Source: Bacteroidia bacterium (GTDB lineage: Bacteria > Bacteroidota > Bacteroidia > Cytophagales > Cyclobacteriaceae). Taken from it: 6,055 nt of DNA. Positions 1 to 6,055 of the stretch are shown piece after piece. The notes below the pieces were generated by a model, which was given only the letters and a program-made list of their open reading frames with translations, was not told the DNA's origin and made no database searches. The position numbers were made by a program, and so were the translations under genes. How positions within the stretch are numbered: position 1 is the stretch's first letter; every line of letters starts with the position of its first letter. The stretch spans positions 1-6,055 of the forward strand of contig JANXRR010000332.1 of assembly GCA_025356795.1 (NCBI GenBank), in the 5' to 3' direction.

Positions 1-2716
1 AAGTTTATCCATTGTTTTGGAGACTGATGTTACTGCATTGCAAGAAGTAGTAGTTGTAGGTTATGGCGAAGTGCAAAAGAAAGATGCAACAGGTGCTGTT
101 ACAGCTATTTCAAATAAAGATTTTAATAAAGGTGTTTTAACATCTCCGCAAGATTTGCTGGTAGGTAAATTTGCGGGTGTGGCCATCACATCAAACAGTG
201 GTGCTCCAGGTGCGGGTTCAACTATCCGAATCAGAGGAGGAGCTTCCTTGAATGCGAGTAACGATCCGCTCATAGTAATTGATGGTTTTCCGGTCGACAA
301 TACTTCCCCGGGAGGTGTTTCTAATCCATTGGCGGCAATTAACCCGAATGACATAGAAAATTTTACCGTTTTAAAAGATGCCTCAGCCACAGCTATTTAT
401 GGTTCAAGAGCTTCTAATGGGGTAATCATTGTTACCACCAAAAAGGGAGTAGCGGGTAAGGTAAAATTTAGTTACAACGGAAATGTTTCTGTTGGTTCTC
501 CAGTAAAGTATGTAGATGTATTAGATGCAACTCAATATAAAGCACTGATTAACGGTTTGCCAGCAGGAACTTCAGGAATTGATGCTACAGCTAAGGCGAA
601 ACTGGGAACCTCTAGCACAGATTGGCAACGTGAAATTTTCCGCGATGCCATTTCACACGATCATAACTTAAGTGCTTCTGGTTCTCTTAAAGATATTCCT
701 TATCGTATTTCTTACGGTTATACCGATCAGCAAGGTATTTTAAAAACTACTGGCATTCAGCGTAATTCATTGAACATAAATGTAAGCCCTACTTTTTTGG
801 GAGGTGATCTCAAAGTAGATTTTAGTGCTAAAGGAAGTTACACCTCTACCAACTTTGGTGAAACAGGAGCTGTGGGAAGTGCAGTAGCGTTTGATCCTAC
901 GCAACCTATTTATGATGCCGCAGCAACCCAGTATGGTGGTTATTTTTCTTGGCTTAGTAAAGGTGCTATCAGCGGCACTGCTAATCCTGTTGCTCAATTA
1001 AATCAAACTGATAATAAATCAACTTCTGATCGTATCATTGGAAACATTAAAGTAGAATATAAATTGAAATTTTTCCCTGATGTAAAGGTTACGGTAAACG
1101 CAGGGTTGGATAGACAAACTAGCGATGGCTTCAATAGAGCTCCCATTACTGCCGCTTTCGTCAATAATGGTGTAGCCGCTCCTGGCACACAATTAATAGG
1201 CCGAAACAATATTTACGGAGGCAGAAATCAATCTGAGTTGTTAGATATTTATGCCAATTACGCAAAGCAATTTGGATCACATAAAATTGATTTGACTGCT
1301 GGTTACGGATGGCAACATTTTTATAGAGAATCCTATAGCGTAAATAAAGCATTGGTAGCTTCAGTACCAACTATCTCTAATCCATCTAAAAGCCAAAATT
1401 ATTTAGTTTCTTTTTTTGGCAGATTGAACTACACCCTTAACGGCAAGTATTTACTAACGGCCACTTTGCGAAATGATGGATCTTCTAGGTTTGCGTCAGC
1501 TAACCGGTGGGGTTTATTCCCATCCGTTGCACTTGCATGGAGAATAAAAGACGAAAGTTTTCTTTCTAGCGTAAACGTTGTTTCTGATTTGAAACTCAGA
1601 GCTGGTTTTGGGGTAACCGGTCAACAAGATATTGGAGCAAATTATTTTCCTTACCTAGCCACCTACCAATCATCAGATACTCAAACTCAATATCAGTTGG
1701 GCAATACTTTCTACACTACACAAAGACCTAATCCGTATGATGGAAAAATTAAATGGGAAGAAACTACAACCTACAACGTAGGTGTTGACTTTGGATTGTT
1801 TGATGATAAGTTGACGGGATCGGTAGAATTATATCAGAAAAATACCAAAGATCTACTTAATTATATTGCCATTGCTAACGGAGTTAACTTCTCTAATTAC
1901 ATCGACACTAATGTGGGGAGTTTAGAAGTAAAGGGTTTTGAACTTACATTAAAAGGAACTCCTATTTCAACTAAAGACCTTTCCTTAACCGTAGGTGCCA
2001 ACTTCACCACCTTTAATACTAAAATCACTAAGCTGAACCTCACCGATGATCCTAACTACCTAGGTAGATTTAAAGGAGGTATCAGTGTAGATGCGTTTAT
2101 ACAAAATGATCAGGTAGGTTATCCGGCAAACTCATTCTTTCCGTACCAGCAAGTATATGATGGGGCAGGCAAAGCAGCAGAAGGTTTGTATGTTGATCGC
2201 TCAGGCCAAGGCGGTACGGTTTATGGTAATCAGTTAAACAGATATAGATATAAAACTCCTGTGCCAGACTTCTTAATTGGGATTAACTCAAGATTGAATT
2301 ACAAAAAGTTTGACTTCACCTTCTCCGGACGCTTAAGCATCGGAAACTATGTGTATAACAATGTTCAAGCTGGCAGGGCTTTTTATAACGGCCTTTACAA
2401 CTTAGGGTACTTTAACAACACGCTGAATTCTATTAATGACACAAAATTTGTGAGCCAGCAGATTTATTCAGATTACTATGTCCAAAATGCCTCTTTCTTT
2501 AGAATGGATAATATGAGTGTTGGGTATAGCTTTAATAAAGTCTTCATCGATAAATTAAAAGCTCGGTTAAGTTTAACGGTTCAAAACGCTTTTGTAGTTA
2601 CCAACTACAAAGGACTTGATCCTGAAATTGGTGAAAATAATGGTGTGTTTGGAATTGACAACAACATATATCCTCGTCCGCGTACCATTTTGCTTGGCTT
2701 TAATGTTACCTTCTAA
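1..2716 (+). CDS. susC: SusC/RagA-family TonB-dependent outer-membrane transporter (5' partial)
   Basis: Outer-membrane beta-barrel that imports oligosaccharides (or other large nutrients) into the periplasm with TonB-ExbB-ExbD energy, working with the SusD protein encoded next to it. The frame is open from base 2, giving 904 visible residues. The TTG at 17 is an internal Leu codon, not a start, because the frame continues upstream as SLSIV. The family signature LQEVVVVGYG lies at about 38-67, followed by KKDATGAV. The plug domain follows, with GAPGAG, IRIRGG, PLIVIDG and VLKDASATAIYGSRASNGVI (about 368-427). The rest is barrel, with late family motifs NYKGLDPEIG and YPRPRTILLGFNVTF; the terminal Phe is typical of barrel proteins. 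Family members are usually about 1000 residues, so the missing part is probably the signal peptide and a carboxypeptidase-regulatory-like domain. The family call is very secure; the substrate is unknown. No frameshift or internal stop is seen. Confidence 0.97.
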   Translation, partial: SLSIVLETDVTALQEVVVVGYGEVQKKDATGAVTAISNKDFNKGVLTSPQDLLVGKFAGVAITSNSGAPGAGSTIRIRGGASLNASNDPLIVIDGFPVDNTSPGGVSNPLAAINPNDIENFTVLKDASATAIYGSRASNGVIIVTTKKGVAGKVKFSYNGNVSVGSPVKYVDVLDATQYKALINGLPAGTSGIDATAKAKLGTSSTDWQREIFRDAISHDHNLSASGSLKDIPYRISYGYTDQQGILKTTGIQRNSLNINVSPTFLGGDLKVDFSAKGSYTSTNFGETGAVGSAVAFDPTQPIYDAAATQYGGYFSWLSKGAISGTANPVAQLNQTDNKSTSDRIIGNIKVEYKLKFFPDVKVTVNAGLDRQTSDGFNRAPITAAFVNNGVAAPGTQLIGRNNIYGGRNQSELLDIYANYAKQFGSHKIDLTAGYGWQHFYRESYSVNKALVASVPTISNPSKSQNYLVSFFGRLNYTLNGKYLLTATLRNDGSSRFASANRWGLFPSVALAWRIKDESFLSSVNVVSDLKLRAGFGVTGQQDIGANYFPYLATYQSSDTQTQYQLGNTFYTTQRPNPYDGKIKWEETTTYNVGVDFGLFDDKLTGSVELYQKNTKDLLNYIAIANGVNFSNYIDTNVGSLEVKGFELTLKGTPISTKDLSLTVGANFTTFNTKITKLNLTDDPNYLGRFKGGISVDAFIQNDQVGYPANSFFPYQQVYDGAGKAAEGLYVDRSGQGGTVYGNQLNRYRYKTPVPDFLIGINSRLNYKKFDFTFSGRLSIGNYVYNNVQAGRAFYNGLYNLGYFNNTLNSINDTKFVSQQIYSDYYVQNASFFRMDNMSVGYSFNKVFIDKLKARLSLTVQNAFVVTNYKGLDPEIGENNGVFGIDNNIYPRPRTILLGFNVTF

Positions 2717-2727
2717 TTTTAATTAAA

Positions 2728-4296
2728 ATGAGTATGAAAATAAATTATATAAAAATTTCTTCCCTGAGTGCAGTTTTCACAATGGCATTAATGATGTCTT
2801 GTGTAGGCGATTTAGATGTAAAACCAAACGATCCCTTCTTAACTACTTCAGATAAGGTGTATACAACTACCGAATCATATAAGGCAGGGCTTGCCAAGTT
2901 ATATGCAGCTTTTGCATTAACGGGCCAAAAAGGACCAGCTGGTTCTCCTGATGTGGCCGGTGTAGATGAAGGGTTTAGCTGTTTCATCAGATCATTGTGG
3001 TATATGCAAGAACTTACAACCGATGAGGCAGTATGGACTTATCCTAATGATGCGAACGGTACTATTTTCAATCTTCACTACAATACATGGGTTCCCTCTG
3101 ATGGTATACCCACTGCACTCTTTGCTCGTATTTTAAACGTGGCTGCATTATCGAATGAATTTATTCGCGCCACAACTGGCAAAACAGACAATGCTGATAT
3201 TAAGAAGTTTCAGGCTGAGGCACGCTTCTTACGCGCACTTGCTTATTATCATGGGTTGGATTTATATGGAAAAACACCCTTCGTAACAGAAAAGGATTTG
3301 CCAGGTGCCTACTTTCCTCCAGTAAAGAACAGAGCAGAGCTATTTACTTACGTGGAGAGTGAATTGAAAGCAATTAAAGGAGATTTAGGCGCAGCTAGAT
3401 TTGAGTACGGAAGGGCGGACAAAGCAACAGCATCAATGCTATTGGCAAAACTTTATTTGAATGCTCAAGTGTATATCAATCAGCCAAAGTATACAGAAGC
3501 AATTACTGAATTGAAAGAAGTAATTGCTGGAGGATATACGTTAGCAGATAAGTATGCAAATATTTTTAGATCTGATAACAATACAAATAATTCCGAAATA
3601 ATATTTGCTCAAAATTTCGATGGGGCTAAGTCACAAGCATACTCGATTGTGCAAGTAATGATCAACGGAAATTCGGGTAACGGTGGTTGGTCTGGCTTAC
3701 GTACTACATCTGCTTTGGTAACTAAATTTCCTTCATTAACAGAATCAAGAGCAATTTTTGCCAAAGAAGACAAAGGACAGGCTTTGGCGATTAGTGCTGT
3801 TAACAAAAGTACAGACGGATATGGAATTTATAAGTTCAGAAACATCACTGCCGCGGGGGCAACCTCACCAAACGATGCCACTGGTTTTCCTGATACAGAT
3901 TTCCCTATGTTCAGATTGGCGGATGCCTATTTGATGTATGCAGAAGCAGTATTGAGAGGCGGTACAGGTGGTGATGCAACTACGGCACTAAACTATGTAA
4001 ACGCAATTAGAACAAGAACAGGAGATGTAACAGCCGGCAATGCCTCTGGCGCAATTACCGCAGGTCAGTTAACGCTTGATTTTATTTTGGATGAGCGCGC
4101 ACGTGAATTGTATTGGGAAGCGCATAGAAGAACTGACTTAATTCGCTTCGGGAAATATACTGGTTCTACTTATTTATGGCCTTGGAAAGGCGGAGTGATT
4201 GACGGTGCTTCTATCGATGCTAAACGTGTTCTATTTCCAATTCCGGCAGCTGATATTGGCTCTAATCCTAATTTGAAACAAAATGATGGTTATTAA
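2728..4296 (+). CDS. susD: SusD/RagB-family nutrient-binding outer-membrane lipoprotein
   Basis: Surface lipoprotein that caps the SusC barrel and binds the incoming glycan. It has 522 residues, normal for the family. Residues 1-24 form a lipoprotein signal peptide with lipobox MMSC, Cys25 being the acylated residue, followed by the acidic stretch VGDLD. SusD family motifs appear in order: FQAEARFLRALAYYHGLDLYG (161-181, a TPR-like helix pair), ADKATASMLLAKLYLNA (230-246), WSGLRTT (321-327, in the region that shapes the ligand face in this family), FRLADAYLMYAEA (395-407), LNYVNAIRTRTG (421-432), ILDERARELYWEAHRRTDLI (453-472), and the C-terminal LFPIP (502-506) with final QNDGY. The gene begins 11 bp after the susC stop, so it is co-transcribed and probably translationally close-coupled. 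An in-frame ATG at 2734 would remove only two residues and is an equally plausible start; neither has a Shine-Dalgarno. The family is certain; ligand specificity cannot be read from sequence. Confidence 0.97.
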   Translation: MSMKINYIKISSLSAVFTMALMMSCVGDLDVKPNDPFLTTSDKVYTTTESYKAGLAKLYAAFALTGQKGPAGSPDVAGVDEGFSCFIRSLWYMQELTTDEAVWTYPNDANGTIFNLHYNTWVPSDGIPTALFARILNVAALSNEFIRATTGKTDNADIKKFQAEARFLRALAYYHGLDLYGKTPFVTEKDLPGAYFPPVKNRAELFTYVESELKAIKGDLGAARFEYGRADKATASMLLAKLYLNAQVYINQPKYTEAITELKEVIAGGYTLADKYANIFRSDNNTNNSEIIFAQNFDGAKSQAYSIVQVMINGNSGNGGWSGLRTTSALVTKFPSLTESRAIFAKEDKGQALAISAVNKSTDGYGIYKFRNITAAGATSPNDATGFPDTDFPMFRLADAYLMYAEAVLRGGTGGDATTALNYVNAIRTRTGDVTAGNASGAITAGQLTLDFILDERARELYWEAHRRTDLIRFGKYTGSTYLWPWKGGVIDGASIDAKRVLFPIPAADIGSNPNLKQNDGY

Positions 4297-4333
4297 TAGT
4301 GGGGTTGAATTTTAGAAAATAAAAATTATAATT
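4297..4333 (+). promoter_or_regulatory. AT-rich translation initiation region without Shine-Dalgarno
   Basis: This 37-bp gap separates the SusD-like and SusE/F-like genes. The 20 bases before the ATG at 4334 are almost entirely A and T, with no purine-rich GGAGG-like sequence at the usual spacing. The only G run (GGGG, about 4301-4304) lies some 30 bp upstream, too far for a Shine-Dalgarno. A-rich, Shine-Dalgarno-free leaders are usual in Bacteroidota. I see no promoter matching the Bacteroidota consensus (TAnnTTTG at -7) and no terminator, so the downstream gene is inferred to share the operon transcript. Confidence 0.5.
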
Positions 4334-5752
4334 ATGAAAATACTAAATAAAGTTAAGTACCTATTTGTAATGGTGATGGTACTTATTTTTGTTACGTCCT
4401 GCAAGGATGACGCAGTTAAGCCAACCTTAAAAGCAACGGTTACAGCTAATGAGCTGTTGACACCTTCGGCTGCAGCTTATGTCTTGACCTTAGACAATGC
4501 TACCAAAACAATGGAGACATTCAAATGGACTGTTCCTAATTTTGGATTCGCTGCATCTGTTACTTATAAACTTCAAATGGATAAATCAACTGGTGATTTC
4601 TCAGCGCCAATAGAAATAGCCACAGTGAGTAATGGAAAGACAGAGTCTCCCGTATCGGTAGGTGATATGAACACAAAGCTGTTAGGGCTAGGTCTTAACC
4701 CAGAGGAAGCTGCAGCAATTAAACTACGAGTTGTATCTACAATCGGTGACAAGATTAGCCCCGTTGTTTCTACTGTAAAGTCAATTACTGTTACACCTTA
4801 TGCCACCAGTTTTCCTCCAATCTATGGAATGGGTGCGGGTTTAAAGGGCTGGGGCCCTTGGCCAGATGCAGCCGTAGAATGGCAAAGCTCTGCATACAAA
4901 AAGTATGAGACCATAGTTTACTTTACCAATAATGGAGAAGCATTTCGGTTTTTTGCCCAAGCAGATTGGAATCCTGTGTCTTATAACTTCCCCTTCTTTA
5001 CTACAGTAGATTCGAAATTTGTTAATGCTAATGACGGAGATACTAATTTAAAATTTATAGGAACTAGTGGCTGGTACAAAGTGAATGTTGACCTGGCAGC
5101 AAAAAAAATTGCAGCTGTTGCGGTAAATGAGCCTGTTTTATATATGACAGGTGCAGGAATTGGTGGCTGGGATAAGCCGGGCACAGGGGCAAGCATAAAA
5201 ATGACTTATGTAAAGCCAGGTGTTTTTAAGGCTGATGCAACCTTCTATAATGATGCCTTTAGATTTTTTGCCCAAGCTGATTGGTCGCCCACATCGTATA
5301 ACTACCCATTCTTCACCACTGTTGATCCCAAATTTGTTAATGCAAATGATGGGGATAGTAATTTGAAATTTATAGGCACTTCTGGACCTTTTAAGATTAC
5401 AGTGGATCTAAATAATAAGACAGTAGTTGTAGGCGACCTGCCAAAACCTAAATTATTTATGATGGGTGCAGCTTTAAATGGTTGGGGTCCATGGGGTAGC
5501 AAAGAGGTTGAGATGACTTACGTAAGTGCAGGCGTATACAAGTCTACTGCCACCTTCACTTCAGGAGAGGCATTCCGTTTCTTTGCACAAGCTGATTGGG
5601 GTCCAACTGGATATAACTATCCTTACTTTACAACGGTGGATGCAAAATTTGTAAATGCAAGTGATGGAGATAGTAATCTAAAATATGTAGGTGCAACTGG
5701 CTCCGTTAATATAAATGTGAATTTGACTACCAAAGTGGTATCAGTAAATTAA
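4334..5752 (+). CDS. SusE/SusF-family surface glycan-binding lipoprotein with three tandem C-terminal domains
   Basis: Accessory outer-membrane lipoprotein, presumed to bind glycan at the cell surface beside the SusCD transporter. It has 472 residues. Residues 1-22 are a hydrophobic lipoprotein signal peptide ending FVTSC, with acylated Cys23 followed by KDD, which fits the Bacteroidota surface lipoprotein export signal (Lys followed by acidic residues). Residues about 30-157 form an Ig/FnIII-like SusE N-terminal domain, with TFKWTVPNFG and VTYKLQMDKS as typical segments. Residues 161-472 are three tandem SusF/SusE-type domains sharing AFRFFAQADW, a YN-P-FFTTVD block, a KFVNA-DGD-NLK block and a glycine-rich turn. 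The protein ends on the last strand of domain 3. In Bacteroides, SusE has two such binding domains and SusF three, so the architecture is SusF-like although the gene sits directly after susD; no symbol is assigned for that reason. It is last in the operon, 19 bp before a terminator. Starch or another alpha-glucan is the likely but unproven ligand. Confidence 0.93.
   Translation: MKILNKVKYLFVMVMVLIFVTSCKDDAVKPTLKATVTANELLTPSAAAYVLTLDNATKTMETFKWTVPNFGFAASVTYKLQMDKSTGDFSAPIEIATVSNGKTESPVSVGDMNTKLLGLGLNPEEAAAIKLRVVSTIGDKISPVVSTVKSITVTPYATSFPPIYGMGAGLKGWGPWPDAAVEWQSSAYKKYETIVYFTNNGEAFRFFAQADWNPVSYNFPFFTTVDSKFVNANDGDTNLKFIGTSGWYKVNVDLAAKKIAAVAVNEPVLYMTGAGIGGWDKPGTGASIKMTYVKPGVFKADATFYNDAFRFFAQADWSPTSYNYPFFTTVDPKFVNANDGDSNLKFIGTSGPFKITVDLNNKTVVVGDLPKPKLFMMGAALNGWGPWGSKEVEMTYVSAGVYKSTATFTSGEAFRFFAQADWGPTGYNYPYFTTVDAKFVNASDGDSNLKYVGATGSVNINVNLTTKVVSVN
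4814..5131 (+). repeat. SusF/SusE-type binding domain, copy 1
   Basis: Residues 161-266 of the SusE/F-like lipoprotein. It opens with a GAGLKGWGPW segment (Trp173 and Trp176) and contains the conserved core at residues 203-246 (4940-5071), starting AFRFFAQADW with Trp212. Of the 44 core residues, 39 match copy 2 and 32 match copy 3. The linker between the GW segment and the core differs most from the other copies (EWQSSAYKKYETIVYF). Carbohydrate-binding function is inferred from the family. Confidence 0.85.
5132..5446 (+). repeat. SusF/SusE-type binding domain, copy 2
   Basis: Residues 267-371 of the SusE/F-like lipoprotein. The core is at residues 308-351 (5255-5386), exactly 105 residues after the copy 1 core, with Trp317. 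The N-terminal segment reads GAGIGGWDKPGTG: it keeps the first Trp (279) but has no counterpart of the second Trp found in copies 1 and 3. Its core shares 39 of 44 residues with copy 1 and 35 of 44 with copy 3. Confidence 0.85.
5447..5749 (+). repeat. SusF/SusE-type binding domain, copy 3
   Basis: Residues 372-472 of the SusE/F-like lipoprotein, ending at the stop codon. It opens with GAALNGWGPW (Trp384 and Trp387) and has its core at residues 413-456 (5570-5701), again exactly 105 residues after the previous core, with Trp422. It is the most divergent core (SDGD for NDGD, KYVGATG for KFIGTSG). It lacks the short tail that links copies 1 and 2 to the next domain, consistent with being the terminal domain. 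Confidence 0.85.
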
Positions 5753-5771
5753 TTTTAATGGTTTAAATAGC

Positions 5772-5805
5772 AAAAAAATCAGGGGCATTAGCTCCTGATT
5801 TTTTT
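5772..5805 (+). terminator. Rho-independent terminator after the SusE/F-like gene
   Basis: A 15-bp inverted repeat (arms 5772-5786 and 5791-5805) with loop ATTA. The inner GC-containing part is ATCAGGGGC against GCTCCTGAT, with one G-U wobble; the outer part pairs seven A with seven T. The T run on the 3' side gives the U-tract, and a second T run follows at 5808-5812. It lies 19 bp after the stop codon at 5752, placed to end the SusC-SusD-SusE/F transcript. The matching A-tract on the 5' side means it could also terminate transcription from the opposite strand. Confidence 0.9.
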
Positions 5806-5819
5806 CATTTTTGTTAAAT

Positions 5820-6055
5820 ATGAAATTTATGAAAGCTTTTCTTTTGTGGTGTGTTGGGTTATTTCCTTTTTTAGCAATTGGTCAAGTAGTTATTACTAAT
5901 CCAGCTTTCCCAGTAGCTAACCAGCCTGTTACCATTACAGTTGATGTAACTGGAACAACCTTAGAAAATTTCGCATGGGATAATAATACTAATCCAGTTT
6001 ACTTATGGACTTGGATTAAAAAAACTGGCAGCACAGACTTTGATGCCGCTACCAA
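5820..6055 (+). CDS. Secreted protein of unknown function, N-terminal part only (3' partial)
   Basis: An open frame from the ATG at 5820 runs off the right edge with 78 complete codons and no stop. The first 21 residues (MKFMKAF, then a hydrophobic stretch ending FLAIG) look like a Sec signal peptide cleaved before Gln22; no lipobox Cys is present, so it is probably secreted or periplasmic rather than a lipoprotein. An in-frame ATG at 5829 is an alternative start. The mature start, QVVITNPAFPVANQPVTITV, resembles N-terminal beta-sandwich segments of Bacteroidota exported proteins found near SusCDE genes, and is followed by an aromatic patch VYLWTWIKK. This could be a further glycan-binding protein or the leading module of a secreted amylase or other enzyme, possibly with a C-terminal type IX sorting domain, but nothing visible decides this. 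It begins 14 bp after the terminator, so its transcription is at least partly separate from the operon. Confidence 0.8.
   Translation, partial: MKFMKAFLLWCVGLFPFLAIGQVVITNPAFPVANQPVTITVDVTGTTLENFAWDNNTNPVYLWTWIKKTGSTDFDAAT

Noticed and set aside
17..19. TTG at 17 as the start codon of the SusC-like gene
   Set aside because: The frame is open upstream to base 2 with sense residues, and the SusC family has a signal peptide and N-terminal domain before the EVVVVGYG motif, so the gene begins outside the window.
61..390. Antisense open frame of 109 codons inside the susC plug region
   Set aside because: It lies opposite highly conserved SusC plug codons, has no signal of its own and shows no recognisable protein family; it is a shadow of the sense gene. 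The other minus-strand frames (767-997, 1003-1209, 1161-1370, 2745-2987, 3609-3806, 4981-5196, 5302-5502) are rejected for the same reason.
2717..2728. Perfect 12-bp palindrome TTTTAATTAAAA before the susD start, and AATTATAATT at 4324-4333 before the SusE/F start
   Set aside because: Both are short and purely AT in AT-rich intergenic DNA, where such palindromes arise by chance; the two differ in sequence and there is no sign of an operator. They more likely reflect the unstructured AT-rich leaders used by Bacteroidota.
4814..5749. A tandem DNA repeat or mobile-element origin for the threefold repeat
   Set aside because: The similarity is at protein level with many synonymous differences, the copies form whole protein domains in one frame, and there are no flanking target duplications or inverted ends.
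5806..5813. CATTTTTG as a -7 promoter element for the downstream gene
   Set aside because: It has one mismatch to the consensus, no -33 TTG partner, and would place the transcript start at or within a few bases of the ATG. T-rich terminator tails produce such matches by chance, so it is not listed as a feature.
1..6055. A novel defence, mobile or RNA-based system
   Set aside because: All but the first base and about 115 bp of gaps is accounted for by recognised Sus-family genes, a terminator and one partial secreted protein; no unexplained structured or repeated non-coding region is present.

Overview
This window reads as part of a polysaccharide-utilisation-type (Sus-like) locus from a member of the Bacteroidota. 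The evidence is a SusC-family TonB-dependent receptor, a SusD-family lipoprotein and a SusE/SusF-family lipoprotein in tight same-strand order. The DNA is AT-rich, neither start codon that can be examined inside the operon has a Shine-Dalgarno sequence, and both lipoproteins have Bacteroidota-style lipoboxes. The order or genus cannot be settled from the sequence alone; Cytophagales or Flavobacteriales-like groups would fit.

Layout, all on the + strand. 1-2716: SusC-like receptor, open at the left edge, so its signal peptide and N-terminal domain are missing. 2728-4296: complete SusD-like glycan-binding lipoprotein. 4334-5752: complete SusE/SusF-like lipoprotein made of an N-terminal Ig-like domain and three tandem carbohydrate-binding-type domains (4814-5749). 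5772-5805: strong intrinsic terminator. 5820-6055: start of a further secreted protein, cut by the right edge. No gap longer than 67 bp lies between genes, and no tRNA, rRNA, CRISPR, insertion sequence or phage element was seen.

By analogy with the characterised Bacteroides starch system, SusC is the outer-membrane transport barrel powered by TonB, SusD is the lid that captures the glycan over it, and the SusE/F protein is an accessory surface binder that holds the glycan near the transporter. The gaps of 11 and 37 bp indicate one transcript ending at the terminator. The substrate is not shown: SusE/F-type proteins suggest an alpha-glucan such as starch, but no glycoside hydrolase or regulator is visible here to confirm it.

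I did not find a convincing undescribed system. The most interesting points are the SusF-like three-domain architecture of the third gene, its regular 105-residue repeat in which one domain lacks a conserved tryptophan, and the very short distance between the terminator and the start of the next secreted protein.
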